From JBBAAW01 sp964574405 (GTDB lineage Bacteria > Patescibacteriota > WWE3 > UBA101185 > UBA10185), in contig CAZNNN010000006.1 in assembly GCA_964574405.1 (NCBI GenBank), forward strand, positions 1 through 30,586: a stretch of DNA of 30,586 bases. Direction: 5' to 3'. Made by a program: the position numbers and the translations under genes. This document shows, piece after piece, positions 1 to 7,809 of the stretch. A model generated the notes under the pieces. That model saw only the letters and a list, made by a program, of their open reading frames with translations, had not been told where the DNA came from and did not search any database. Within the stretch, counting starts at the first letter, position 1. Every line of letters starts with the position of its first letter.

Positions 1-6
1 ATGTAT

Positions 7-35
7 ATGATTGCAAAGAAAATAGCTTTTGTCAA
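7..35 (-). promoter_or_regulatory. Possible promoter reading out of the left edge
   Basis: On the minus strand a perfect -35 box TTGACA (35-30) is followed after 17 bases by AATCAT (12-7, 4 of 6 consensus bases). The predicted RNA start falls at the very edge of the window, so the gene it would serve cannot be seen. It lies just past the gatB stop codon. The spacing is the same as in the other promoters of this window, but this is pattern matching only. Confidence 0.35.
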
Positions 36-49
36 GATGACAATATATG

Positions 50-1363
50 TTATTTAAGAATTTGGGTAAGTTTTTCTGCAAGAAGGCTTAGATTTCCGCT
101 AGCGCCAGTTGCCCGCCTGGCTTCACCAATTAAAAACTGCAGAACGCCCTGTTTACCCGCACGGTACTTATCCACCATCGTGGGGTTATCAGTCAATACT
201 TTGGCAATGATCTCGTCAATATCCTCATCGGTACTAAGTATAGTAGTCGTACTAGATATCGATTCCTCAACCAACTCTTCAACACTCACAGTCCTATAAG
301 CCTGTTTATTGATTAGTACATTAGCTATCATTTGAGGACTTCCCGAGCCCGCCAATTTGACAGCCTGCTCAAACTTTTTACTAAGCTCAATTCCCGTACC
401 CGTGGAAAAAAAGTCCGCGGAAGCAAGATTCAGACCGTAATCCTTAATCAATCGAGCACGGAGTTGATAAGGGAGTTCCGGCAAGCGTCTTCTCAAATCG
501 TTTAAATAACCACCATCAAAAGCCATGGGTGGGATGTCCGGATCAGGAAAATACCTGTAATCGTGAGCCTCTTCTTTATCCCGCTGGGAAACTGTAGCTC
601 CTTTATGTTCGTCCCAACCTCTATTTTCCTGTTTAGGCGTTTGCCCCGCTTCCAATAAGTGGCTCTGCCTTTTAACCTCAAACAAAACCGCTTTTTCCAT
701 AAACCTAAAAGAATTAATATTCTTTACCTCCACTTTGTATTTTGCCAACTCCCCTTTTTGTTCCATTTCCGCCGTTCGTAGCGATATGTTAGCCTCAAGA
801 CGCATATTCCCTTTTTCCATATCCGCCTCGCTAATGCTTACTAGGCGTGCAATATCCTGAATTTTCTTACCAAAGTCCACCGCATCCGCCGCATCTGTAA
901 AACACGGCGTAGTAACTACCTCGATTAATGAAATACCCGATTTGTTAAAGTCGATCAAAGTTTTGTTACCCTCATGAAAGGATTTTGCCGTATCCTCCTC
1001 CAAATGAATCCGCTCAATAATTACTCTCTTTCCACTTTTTAAATCCAAAAAACCCTGCCCACACAAAGGTTCTTTATATTGACTAATTTGATAACCTTTA
1101 GGAAGATCTGGATAAAAATAATGTTTTCTATCAAAATGACTGATGCTATTTAATTTACAGTTTAAAGCCAAGCCAAGTAGCTGTGTTTTTTGCACCGACT
1201 CAAAATTTGGCACAGGCAAAGCTCCCGGCAAACCCAAACAAGTTGGGCAAGTGTGGGTGTTAGGTTCTGCTTGCCAAATATCAGCGTTGCACCCGCAAAA
1301 CATTTTTTTAACGCTGTTAACCTGAATATGAATTTCTAAACCCAATGTAAGCCTATAAATCAT
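50..1363 (-). CDS. gatB: Asp-tRNA(Asn)/Glu-tRNA(Gln) amidotransferase subunit B
   Basis: GatB binds mischarged Glu-tRNA(Gln) or Asp-tRNA(Asn), activates the acyl group with ATP and receives ammonia from GatA. The 437-aa protein opens with the family signature LGLEIHIQVN and carries CPTCLGLPGALP near residue 40, HYFYPDLPKGYQISQY near 80 and DYRYFPDPDIPP near 265. The C-terminal tRNA-binding YqeY-like helical part follows. It is somewhat shorter than the usual roughly 475 aa, mostly in linkers. The start ATG at 1363 overlaps the TGA of the upstream gene by 4 bp and is preceded by AGGAG with 7-bp spacing, so translation is probably coupled. It is the last gene of the operon that also holds gatC and gatA, so all three subunits are made together. 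The identification is very secure. Confidence 0.97.
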   Translation of the reverse strand: MIYRLTLGLEIHIQVNSVKKMFCGCNADIWQAEPNTHTCPTCLGLPGALPVPNFESVQKTQLLGLALNCKLNSISHFDRKHYFYPDLPKGYQISQYKEPLCGQGFLDLKSGKRVIIERIHLEEDTAKSFHEGNKTLIDFNKSGISLIEVVTTPCFTDAADAVDFGKKIQDIARLVSISEADMEKGNMRLEANISLRTAEMEQKGELAKYKVEVKNINSFRFMEKAVLFEVKRQSHLLEAGQTPKQENRGWDEHKGATVSQRDKEEAHDYRYFPDPDIPPMAFDGGYLNDLRRRLPELPYQLRARLIKDYGLNLASADFFSTGTGIELSKKFEQAVKLAGSGSPQMIANVLINKQAYRTVSVEELVEESISSTTTILSTDEDIDEIIAKVLTDNPTMVDKYRAGKQGVLQFLIGEARRATGASGNLSLLAEKLTQILK

Positions 1364-1755
1364 AGCTTAACTCCTAACTCGTTTAACCCACTTTGTAAAT
1401 TTTGTATGGATGATTTCAAAACAAATCCTTGCACTTCAAACCCGCTTTCGTGTACAAGCGCATTACGCAATTTATGCGCCTGCCAGATTTTATCGTAAGA
1501 AACAGGACGAAAAAGAGTTTTAGCATTTTTAAGGCGTTCACCCATAGTTTCCCCCGTTACCAAATCCCTAAGCACAGAGTCCACCGATCTATCTGCCACA
1601 ATTAAGGCCTGTTTTAGCTGACTTGGGGAGTCACCTTTTACCAGCACGGAAATTTCTTGCCAATCCCGCCTAACCGCTTCTATAACGCGCCTGCTAACGG
1701 ATTTTTTTCCCAACAAAAAGTTTAGGATCTTTTTAAGGACTTCTAATGCTGGCAT
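1360..1755 (-). CDS. Small hypothetical protein with HEPN-like RNxxxH motif, inside the gatCAB operon
   Basis: This 131-aa protein has no name I can assign. It is mostly helical by composition, basic near the N-terminus, and contains KLRNALVHE near residues 96-103, which fits the R-x4-H motif with a polar residue after the Arg, typical of HEPN domains. The start chosen is ATG at 1755, because GGAGG lies 5 bases upstream; a longer reading from 1770 would swallow that site. It overlaps the end of gatA by 13 bp and the start of gatB by 4 bp, so it is locked into the amidotransferase operon. HEPN domains are often RNases or RNA-binding helical bundles, which would suit a tRNA-linked operon. The motif is short and the assignment is an inference. 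It could equally be a structural protein without catalysis. Confidence 0.75.
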   Translation of the reverse strand: MPALEVLKKILNFLLGKKSVSRRVIEAVRRDWQEISVLVKGDSPSQLKQALIVADRSVDSVLRDLVTGETMGERLKNAKTLFRPVSYDKIWQAHKLRNALVHESGFEVQGFVLKSSIQNLQSGLNELGVKL

Positions 1756-3152
1756 AATTCCTCCACGCAACTTGCTACACCGATAATTTTTTTCTCGCTA
1801 AATTGCGGACCAATAAATTGCATCCCGATGGGTAAATTTTTCTCGTCCACGCCAAAAGGTAGGGAGATGGCAGGTAAGCCTGCAATAGAGCTTGGTTCGG
1901 CTAAAACATCCATAAGTTCCCCAAAAATAGGTGATTTCTGGCTTTCTCCAATTTTTAAAGCTGTACAAGGCATAGAGGGCGCAACTATTAGATCGACCCT
2001 AGAGAAGGCTTTTCTAAAATCGTCAACAATGAGCGTTCTAACTTTTTGGGCCTTAGCGTAATACTCATCGTAATAACCAGCACTTAAGGTGTATGCACCA
2101 AGCATCATCCGGTTTTTGGCCTCTGCACCAAAACTGGTTCTATCATTTCCGTATCTTATCCCGTCCAATCGCGCTAAGTTTGAAGACACTTCCGATCTTT
2201 GCAAAATTGTGTAAGTGGCAATAGAATATTTGGGCGAAAGTAGGTTCATCTCTACAATTTCCGCTCCCAAATTTTTTAACAGGTCTGTAAAATTTTCTGC
2301 CTGTTTTCTTACGGCAGGCTCAAGGTCTATTTTAAAATAACTTTTTGGTTTACCGATTTTTAAACTCTTAAGTGACTCCAGGCCTCTAATCGAATAGTCG
2401 TCGGGGAGCGTTAACGAAGTTGTGGCATCTAGGGGATCTTTTCCAGCTAGCACCTTTAAAACATAAGCCCCATCATAAACCGTTTTTGTTAGTGAACCAG
2501 GAGAATCTGTGGATGACGCCATGGCAACAAGCCCGTATCGACTCACTCGTCCGTAGGTAGGCTTAAACCCCACAATACCGCACCAACTAGCCGGCCCTCT
2601 TAAACTACCGGCTGTTTCTGATCCAATGGCAAAAATACACATATTAGACGCTACTGCACAAGCAGACCCGCCAGAAGAACCACCGGGCGACCTTGTTTTA
2701 TCGTGAGGATTCTTGGTTGTAAAAAAGTCGGAAGTTTCTGTAGAGGAACCATGTGCAAAGGCGTCCATATTAGTTTTCCCCAAAAGCACCGCCCCTGCCT
2801 TCTTTAATTTTGTTGTGACGGTAGATTCAAAGGGTGGAAAATAATTTTCTAACATTTTTGACGAGGCAGTAGTTTTTATGCCCTGGGTAGAAAAATTATC
2901 CTTACAGGCATAAGGAACTCCTAGAAGAGAATGCTGTTCGAGAGCATGCACACCCATGTCGTTGATGGTTTTATCTGCCGTTCTTGCTTGTTCCAATGCC
3001 TCTTCTTTTAGAACGGTAACAAAGGCTTTAAGTTCGCAGTCGCTAGCATCTATTTGTGTTAGACAGGCTTTGGTAAGATCATAAGAAGAAAACGCTTTAG
3101 ATTTTAACCCTTCAACTGCCTCTTTAAGTGTAAGTTCGTTAAGTTTTTTCAT
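1743..3152 (-). CDS. gatA: Asp-tRNA(Asn)/Glu-tRNA(Gln) amidotransferase subunit A
   Basis: GatA is the glutaminase/amidase subunit that releases ammonia from glutamine for transamidation on GatB. The 469-aa protein has the amidase-signature triad by alignment to the family: Lys84 in VPYACKDN, cis-Ser159 in SPGGSSGGSA and nucleophile Ser183 in GSETAGSLRGPAS. The substrate-pocket segment reads MASSTDSPGSLT where many bacteria have ASSLDQIGP, a divergence I associate with CPR-like sequences. Its ATG lies in the TGA of gatC (CCATGA, 4-bp overlap), typical of translational coupling. The downstream HEPN-like gene overlaps its 3' end. Length is close to the family norm of about 485 aa. The presence of GatCAB suggests that this organism makes Gln-tRNA and/or Asn-tRNA by the indirect route. 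Confidence 0.97.
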   Translation of the reverse strand: MKKLNELTLKEAVEGLKSKAFSSYDLTKACLTQIDASDCELKAFVTVLKEEALEQARTADKTINDMGVHALEQHSLLGVPYACKDNFSTQGIKTTASSKMLENYFPPFESTVTTKLKKAGAVLLGKTNMDAFAHGSSTETSDFFTTKNPHDKTRSPGGSSGGSACAVASNMCIFAIGSETAGSLRGPASWCGIVGFKPTYGRVSRYGLVAMASSTDSPGSLTKTVYDGAYVLKVLAGKDPLDATTSLTLPDDYSIRGLESLKSLKIGKPKSYFKIDLEPAVRKQAENFTDLLKNLGAEIVEMNLLSPKYSIATYTILQRSEVSSNLARLDGIRYGNDRTSFGAEAKNRMMLGAYTLSAGYYDEYYAKAQKVRTLIVDDFRKAFSRVDLIVAPSMPCTALKIGESQKSPIFGELMDVLAEPSSIAGLPAISLPFGVDEKNLPIGMQFIGPQFSEKKIIGVASCVEELCQH

Positions 3153-3451
3153 GGTCTATCAAAAACCGCCTTGGTTACAAATAATCCACGGCTGATTTCT
3201 TTAGCGTTGGAAAGTGCTAACTTCTGTGAGAGAGTTGCTTCTACAGAGTCGCCTGCAAAAACATTAGAAAGTCCCGTAACTGAACTTGTTGGCAATGTTT
3301 TACTTGTATCCAGCTCTTTCAAAATATCAATAACATCTAGCGTTTGTGGAATGGTTTGCCTAAATTTCTCAATTTCTGCATCAGTCAACTCCAGCTTGAC
3401 TAGTTTTGCAATAGATCTTACATCATCCACTGATACTTTATGACTATCCAT
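3149..3451 (-). CDS. gatC: Asp-tRNA(Asn)/Glu-tRNA(Gln) amidotransferase subunit C
   Basis: GatC is the small subunit that wraps around and stabilises the GatA-GatB interface. The 100-aa product shows the usual N-terminal pattern VDDVRSIAKLVKLELTDAEI and a middle part ending in LDVIDILKELDTS. The family consensus near there is a Leu-rich stretch with ideYvekLneldt, so the match is good though divergent. GGAGG lies 8 bases before the ATG at 3451. The htpX stop is immediately upstream (no gap), and gatA starts inside the gatC stop. This makes gatC the first amidotransferase gene of the operon. Confidence 0.93.
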   Translation of the reverse strand: MDSHKVSVDDVRSIAKLVKLELTDAEIEKFRQTIPQTLDVIDILKELDTSKTLPTSSVTGLSNVFAGDSVEATLSQKLALSNAKEISRGLFVTKAVFDRP

Positions 3452-4354
3452 TTACATTTCCTCCAGCTTTTTAATGCGCTCCACCACGGGGGGGTGCGTA
3501 CTAAACAGTTTAGCCATAAAATTTGCTTGTTCGCCTTTTAACGGATTAGTGATATATAAATGGGCAGTAGCTCCGTTGGCAACTTCCAAAATTTCTTTGT
3601 CGGACGATATTTTCCGCAAAGCATCTGCCAAACCTTTTGGATAGCGGGTTAACAGGGCGCCAGATGAGTCCGCCAAAAATTCCCTTTGTCTACTTAAAGC
3701 TAATTTAATGAGCGAGGCAATAAGTGGGCTTAAGATTAGCAAAACTAGTCCAACAATCATTAACGCTCCAGAGCCTTCGCTCCGGTCTCTTTTACGACTT
3801 CCCCCGTAAAACATGCCACGCGTAAACCAATCGGATAAAAGAACTATTGTTCCTACCAAAACACTAACAATGGACATTAGTCTAATATCGTAATTTCCTA
3901 TATGGCTAAGTTCGTGAGCAATAACACCCTCCAGCTCCAATTTGTTAAGTCGTTCGATGATACCCGTAGTAAAGCAGATTACTGCGTGGTTTGGATCTCT
4001 GCCTGTGGCAAAAGCGTTCATGGCAGTGTCCTCGATGATGTAAATCTTGGGCTTGGGAAGTCCTGCACCTATACAAAGGTTTTCCACCAATTTATGAATA
4101 TAGGGGTTATCCGTTTCTTTTACCTCTTTGGCGCGAGAAATTGCCAGCACAATCTTGTCACTTGAGTAGTAACTTATAAAGCCGGAAAATCCGCTAAATA
4201 TAAGAGCAAAACCTAAAAACGACACGCCACTACCGTCCGCAAAATATTGCCCAGCAAAATAGCCCACAGCTGATATTACAGCTACAAAAGCCAGCATAAT
4301 ATACACGGTTTGCCGTTTGTTCTCGTCTATTCGGTTATAGATGCTCGTGTTCAT
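3452..4354 (-). CDS. htpX: HtpX-type membrane zinc metalloprotease
   Basis: HtpX is an M48 integral-membrane endopeptidase that degrades damaged membrane proteins. The zinc motif HELSH is at about residues 147-151, and a later downstream zinc-ligand glutamate is plausible in the SRQREFLADSSGAL stretch. Two N-terminal membrane helices (about 17-35 and 45-62) and two more after the HEXXH helix are visible, as in the family. About 300 aa is the normal length. I chose ATG at 4354, giving the familiar N-terminus MNTSIYNRIDENKRQT; a GTG at 4363 in the same frame would add three residues. No clear Shine-Dalgarno site precedes either. It directly follows lemA, a pairing seen in many bacteria, and is followed without a gap by gatC. 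Confidence 0.95.
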   Translation of the reverse strand: MNTSIYNRIDENKRQTVYIMLAFVAVISAVGYFAGQYFADGSGVSFLGFALIFSGFSGFISYYSSDKIVLAISRAKEVKETDNPYIHKLVENLCIGAGLPKPKIYIIEDTAMNAFATGRDPNHAVICFTTGIIERLNKLELEGVIAHELSHIGNYDIRLMSIVSVLVGTIVLLSDWFTRGMFYGGSRKRDRSEGSGALMIVGLVLLILSPLIASLIKLALSRQREFLADSSGALLTRYPKGLADALRKISSDKEILEVANGATAHLYITNPLKGEQANFMAKLFSTHPPVVERIKKLEEM

Positions 4355-4370
4355 ACGCAACACAGTAGTG

Positions 4371-4922
4371 TCAAAAAGATACTTTAACCGGCTCTCGTTC
4401 CGCTACTTGAGCCTCAAAAAACTCCTCTTGCTTAAACCCAAACGCGTTAGCAAACACATTGCCTGGAAAAGTTACAATTTTGGAATTCATATCTCGCACC
4501 ACGCTATTATAAAACTGGCGAGAATAGGCTATTTTGCTTTCCGTGTCGCTTAACTCATTTTGCAGATTCACAAAGCCTTCTTGAGCCTTTAGCTCCGGGT
4601 AAGCTTCGGCAACTGCAAAGAGCGACTTTAATGCGCCCGTAAGTTGGTCGTCCGCCTTTAAGGCGTCCTTATGAGATCCTGCGGACATTAGCGCCGACCG
4701 CGCAGAAGTGACAGCCTCAAAAACCTCTTTCTCGTGCTTGGCATACGCTTTAACCGTTTCCACTAAATTGGGGATTAAATCCACCCGCCTTTTAAGTTGC
4801 ACATCAATTCCACTCCACGCCTCTTTTACTTTAACTTTAAGCGACGCTAGGGAATTGTAAATTCCAATTAAATACGCTACCGCCAGCAACGGCAGAGCAA
4901 GCAATAATAATGTTGGTAACAT
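4371..4922 (-). CDS. lemA: LemA family protein
   Basis: LemA proteins are membrane-anchored three-helix-bundle proteins of unclear biochemical role, often encoded next to HtpX. The 183-aa protein has an N-terminal membrane helix (residues about 2-20), followed by the signature VKEAWSGIDVQLKRRVDLIP. It then has RSALMSAG and YPELKAQEGFVNLQNEL, and ends with YNSVVRDMNSKIVTFPGNVF. All are textbook family segments. A strong AAAGGAGG lies 5 bases before the ATG at 4922. It sits between polX (24-bp gap) and htpX in the same minus-strand operon, and its link with htpX suggests a shared membrane quality-control task. Confidence 0.96.
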   Translation of the reverse strand: MLPTLLLLALPLLAVAYLIGIYNSLASLKVKVKEAWSGIDVQLKRRVDLIPNLVETVKAYAKHEKEVFEAVTSARSALMSAGSHKDALKADDQLTGALKSLFAVAEAYPELKAQEGFVNLQNELSDTESKIAYSRQFYNSVVRDMNSKIVTFPGNVFANAFGFKQEEFFEAQVAEREPVKVSF

Positions 4923-4946
4923 AGTTCCTCCTTTGTGACTAAAATT

Positions 4947-6722
4947 TTATTTATTATACCCCATAAATTGTTTAATAAGCTCGTCTTTTGGTAAAGTATT
5001 AATTACTTGTTGTTTAGTAAGCCACCCCCGCCTTGCCACATCCACCCCGTACTTGATTACCTCCAACCCTGGTACAGAATGCGCATCGCTACTAATTAAA
5101 AACTTAATGCCTCTTTTTTGAGCGGTGTAAACAAGGTCATCCGGTAAATCCAAACGATTGGGTTGGGCATTAATTTCCAAAATCTTGTGATTCTCCTCGA
5201 CCGCATCAAAAATTTTATCCCAATCCAAATCTAGTGGTGCGCGTTCATTAATTAGTCTGCCACACGGATGCCCAATTACGGTAACCAGCGGGTTTTCTAT
5301 AGCGGAAACAAGCCTTTCCGTAGCCTTCTGCCTACTTTGATCAAACGATCCATGTACTGATGCTACTACAAAGTCCAATTTTTCCAGTACATCGTTGGAT
5401 AAAGATAGCTCCCCATCAACTAAAATATTAACTTCGTACCCAAAAAGTACTCGCATGTCTTTCTGTGAACTATTTATGTGTTCAATTCTATTTCTAAAGC
5501 TTTCAATAAGACCAAAAACCTCGTACTTACCTCTGCTTTGCAAACTTGGCGAGTGATCAGAAATACCCATGTATTGGTAGCCTTTAACCATCCCCGCATG
5601 AACCATCTCTTCCAAAGTATTTACGCCGTCGGAAAGATTGGTGTGTACATGCAATTCCCCCTTAATATCTCCAAGGCTTACTAAATCAGGTAATTGTTTT
5701 TTTGATGCTAAATCCACTTCATCTTTTCCCTGGCGTAATTCCGGCGGAATCCAATCTAAGCCAATCTTTGTATAAAAAGTCTCTTCATTAGCAAATTCCT
5801 GTAACTTGCCACCCACCTTAATCCCGTATTCAGAAAGTGACATGCCTTTTTCCAAGGCGTGCGTTCGCAAAAGCACATTGTGTTGCTTTGAGCCAGTAAA
5901 ATATTGCTCCATGGAGCCAAAACTTGCCAAGTGGCTGGTTCGCACATCCACCTGCACGCCGTTTTTAAGGCGTACAGAAGCCTTTTTATCGCCTCCACCA
6001 GTAACTTCTTCTATTTCCGAAAATGCTAAAAAATGTTTAATTACCGCCTCGGGATTATTTGTGGCTATCGCAATATCCAAGTCCCCCACTGTGGACGCGC
6101 GCCTCCGCAAAGATCCTAAAGTTTCTATTTTCTCCACACTGGAGTCACTCTTCATGTAGTTTAGTATTCTCTCCGATATTTCCTCCGCCTGACTCAATAA
6201 TAATCTAGGCATAACATTTTTATTCATTTTTTCTTGCTCAATAGCCTTTAAAATATCCGCCTCTTTCTTTTCCGCAAACCCAGCCAGCTCTCTAATTTTA
6301 CCCTCTATGGCAGCTTGTTTTACCTTCTCCACGGCCGTTTCCGCGTTATTCAATTTAAATGCCGTAGCTAACTTAAAAGCTGTTTTAGCACCCACACCTT
6401 TAATTCCAATAAGCGCAAACATGCCCGCCGGTAAATCCTTTTTTAAGGCTGTAAACTCATCCACCTTACCCGCAGTAAAAAGTTGGGTAATATGCCCTTT
6501 TAGCGACACCCCCATACCCATAATTTGATCGAGCTGATTATTCTGCCACAAGTCGTACACACTATTTGTGATGCTTTCTATGGACATAATGGCGTTTTGG
6601 TAGGCGCGAATTTTAAAAACATTAGCACCTTTAATTTCCATAGCCGCCAAAGCCTCCTTAAGGCGGTGTACCACCTCTTTGTTGGTAAACTTATACTCGG
6701 TTAGGGATTTTAATTGCACCAT
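4947..6722 (-). CDS. polX: DNA polymerase X family protein with C-terminal PHP domain
   Basis: PolX enzymes are small repair polymerases used in gap filling, for example in base-excision repair; bacterial members add a PHP domain with metal-dependent nuclease activity. The 591-aa protein has the N-terminal helix-hairpin-helix part (residues 1-160, with GIKGVGAKTAFKLA) and the nucleotidyltransferase site GSLRRRASTVGDLDIAIA with both catalytic aspartates. The third aspartate lies in VQVDVRT. The PHP domain (about 350-590) keeps HVHTNLSDG, GISDHSPS, GYEVNI, ASVHGSF, IGHPCGR and SSDAHSV, so all metal-binding motifs look intact. It appears to head the lemA-htpX-gatCAB operon. The -10 box just upstream predicts an RNA start at base 6719, which is a GTG in frame. 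The true start may therefore be that GTG rather than ATG at 6722. Confidence 0.96.
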   Translation of the reverse strand: MVQLKSLTEYKFTNKEVVHRLKEALAAMEIKGANVFKIRAYQNAIMSIESITNSVYDLWQNNQLDQIMGMGVSLKGHITQLFTAGKVDEFTALKKDLPAGMFALIGIKGVGAKTAFKLATAFKLNNAETAVEKVKQAAIEGKIRELAGFAEKKEADILKAIEQEKMNKNVMPRLLLSQAEEISERILNYMKSDSSVEKIETLGSLRRRASTVGDLDIAIATNNPEAVIKHFLAFSEIEEVTGGGDKKASVRLKNGVQVDVRTSHLASFGSMEQYFTGSKQHNVLLRTHALEKGMSLSEYGIKVGGKLQEFANEETFYTKIGLDWIPPELRQGKDEVDLASKKQLPDLVSLGDIKGELHVHTNLSDGVNTLEEMVHAGMVKGYQYMGISDHSPSLQSRGKYEVFGLIESFRNRIEHINSSQKDMRVLFGYEVNILVDGELSLSNDVLEKLDFVVASVHGSFDQSRQKATERLVSAIENPLVTVIGHPCGRLINERAPLDLDWDKIFDAVEENHKILEINAQPNRLDLPDDLVYTAQKRGIKFLISSDAHSVPGLEVIKYGVDVARRGWLTKQQVINTLPKDELIKQFMGYNK

Positions 6723-6725
6723 TGT

Positions 6726-6734
6726 ATTTTAACA
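6726..6734 (-). promoter_or_regulatory. Extended -10 promoter of polX operon
   Basis: The minus strand reads TGTTAAAAT, a TGn extended -10 with TAAAAT at 6731-6726. No good -35 is seen. Seven bases on lies 6719, the first base of an in-frame GTG, so a leaderless mRNA is predicted. The same nine bases occur in front of tRNA-Thr at 11798-11806. Confidence 0.5.
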
Positions 6735-6741
6735 ATTTTTG

Positions 6742-6770
6742 TTGACTAAATCCACTCGTTCTGGTAAATT
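6742..6770 (+). promoter_or_regulatory. Promoter of tRNA-Asp
   Basis: A -35 box TTGACT (6742-6747) and a -10 box TAAATT (6765-6770) are separated by exactly 17 bases. The predicted RNA start is near 6777, about 5 bases before the tRNA. It is back to back with the polX promoter in a 60-bp divergent gap. Confidence 0.65.
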
Positions 6771-6781
6771 CACAATGTTTA

Positions 6782-6858
6782 GGGGCCGTAGCTCAGTTGG
6801 TTAGAGCGCTTCCCTGTCACGGAAGAGGTCACCGGTTCGAGACCGGCCGGTCCCGCCA
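6782..6858 (+). tRNA. tRNA-Asp(GTC)
   Basis: The 77-nt sequence folds as a cloverleaf. The acceptor GGGGCCG pairs with CGGTCCC. The anticodon stem CTTCC/GGAAG encloses loop CTGTCAC, giving anticodon GTC. The discriminator is G, as expected for aspartate. The 3' CCA is encoded. The outermost T-stem pair appears to be an A-C mismatch. The LysM gene starts 22 bases downstream with no promoter between. Confidence 0.96.
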
Positions 6859-6880
6859 TTACTTGCCCGGAAAGGTTGGT

Positions 6881-7318
6881 ATGAAAAACAATAAAACTCT
6901 GGCATTTCTTGCCTTAATTTTTGTGGCGCTTTTTTCTTACTGGACTTTTAATCAAGTTAAATTTTACCGTGATAAAAATGCAGGCAAATCTTTTGAGAAT
7001 TTACCCGACACTAGTTCTTCCTCTACTCAAAATTTAAACGACAATAATACTGCCGACAAAGTTAATTCCACTATATCCTCGGGTAGTAATACATCCGGTG
7101 ATAATATCTGGGTCGCAACGGATTATAAGCAAGGGGATATTAGCAAGGGAAATTACACCGTTAAAAGTGGTGACACTTTATGGGAAATCGCGGAAGCAGT
7201 CTACGGCGATGGCACGCAATGGGTAAACATTTTGCATGTCAACTCCACTAGCGTTGATTATTTACTCAACGGCCAACAAGCCCTCATTTTCCCCGGGCAG
7301 GTGTTAGTGATACCATAG
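6881..7318 (+). CDS. LysM-domain membrane-anchored protein
   Basis: LysM domains bind peptidoglycan or related glycans. The 145-aa product has a short basic N-terminus and one membrane helix (about residues 5-22, LAFLALIFVALFSYWTF). A Ser/Thr/Asn-rich linker follows (about 38-75), then a single C-terminal LysM domain starting NYTVKSGDTLWEIAEAVYGD and ending FPGQVLVIP. The likely arrangement is a type II-anchored protein that holds the cell wall from outside the membrane. The ATG at 6881 was chosen because an upstream in-frame start would lie inside tRNA-Asp; AAAGG precedes this ATG by 6 bases. It is sandwiched between tRNA-Asp and tRNA-Gly (7-bp gap) and is probably cotranscribed with them. 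Confidence 0.9.
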   Translation: MKNNKTLAFLALIFVALFSYWTFNQVKFYRDKNAGKSFENLPDTSSSSTQNLNDNNTADKVNSTISSGSNTSGDNIWVATDYKQGDISKGNYTVKSGDTLWEIAEAVYGDGTQWVNILHVNSTSVDYLLNGQQALIFPGQVLVIP

Positions 7319-7325
7319 ACAGTAT

Positions 7326-7400
7326 GCGGGGGTAGTTCAGTGGTAGAATGCTTCCTTCCCAAGGAAGAGGTCGCGGGTTCGAGCCCCGTTCCCCGCTCCA
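7326..7400 (+). tRNA. tRNA-Gly(CCC)
   Basis: The 75-nt cloverleaf has acceptor GCGGGGG pairing with TCCCCGC (one G-T pair). The anticodon stem CTTCC/GGAAG encloses loop TTCCCAA, giving anticodon CCC. The discriminator is T, as usual for glycine tRNAs, and CCA is encoded. It follows the LysM gene by 7 bases. Confidence 0.95.
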
Positions 7401-7407
7401 AAGAAAT

Positions 7408-7767
7408 ATGGACTATAAACATACAAACCTACCAATAGAAATGAAACCAAAACTAGTTAGGGATAAAATTCCTGAAATTATTGAAAAAGCAGAGGGTGTA
7501 AAAGCAATCATAATAACTCTAAACAAGAAAGATTATGGTGAAAGACTTGTAGAAAAAATTCGTGAAGAAGCGGAAGAATTGCTACTAGCTATTAAGGACA
7601 ACACAAATTCGATTGAAGAATTGGCAGATATTCTGGAATTGATAAACGCAATCGCAATATATGTGGGAGGGTCGATTTCCGATGTCGAAAAAGAAAGAAA
7701 GAAAAAATTTAAAATTAGAGGGGGATTTAAAAAAAGATATCTCCTATTAGGAAAAGCGTCGGAGTGA
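7408..7767 (+). CDS. MazG-like nucleotide pyrophosphohydrolase family protein
   Basis: The protein looks like the short phosphoribosyl-ATP pyrophosphohydrolase-like/MazG-like group that hydrolyses (d)NTPs or related nucleotides. The opening MKPKLVRDKIPEIIEK is typical of that group. The metal-binding helices are visible as KIREEAEELLLAI and SIEELADILELI, which fit the ExxE...ExxxD pattern. The longest start outside the tRNA is ATG 7408 (119 aa). ATG 7441 (108 aa) gives the exact family-like N-terminus and may be the true one. Neither has a clear ribosome-binding site. It lies 7 bases after tRNA-Gly and probably shares its transcript. The biological substrate cannot be told from sequence; a house-cleaning or phage-response role is possible. 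Confidence 0.8.
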   Translation: MDYKHTNLPIEMKPKLVRDKIPEIIEKAEGVKAIIITLNKKDYGERLVEKIREEAEELLLAIKDNTNSIEELADILELINAIAIYVGGSISDVEKERKKKFKIRGGFKKRYLLLGKASE

Positions 7768-7809
7768 GATGTGGCGCTTTGTCGCAACAGAGTGTAAAGA
7801 GGTACTGAT

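Noticed and set aside
5806..6159. 117-codon frame antisense to polX
   Set aside because: It lies wholly inside a well-conserved gene on the other strand, without a ribosome-binding site or family features.
6797..6880. In-frame extension of the LysM gene back into tRNA-Asp
   Set aside because: It would make the tRNA coding; the ATG at 6881 is followed at once by a normal membrane anchor and has AAAGG upstream.
7326..7400. tRNA-Gly as a proven attachment site for an integrated element
   Set aside because: No repeat of its 3' end was found downstream and no integrase gene is present in the window.
7348..7407. In-frame extension of the MazG-like gene into tRNA-Gly
   Set aside because: It would translate half of a well-formed tRNA; the family N-terminus begins much later.
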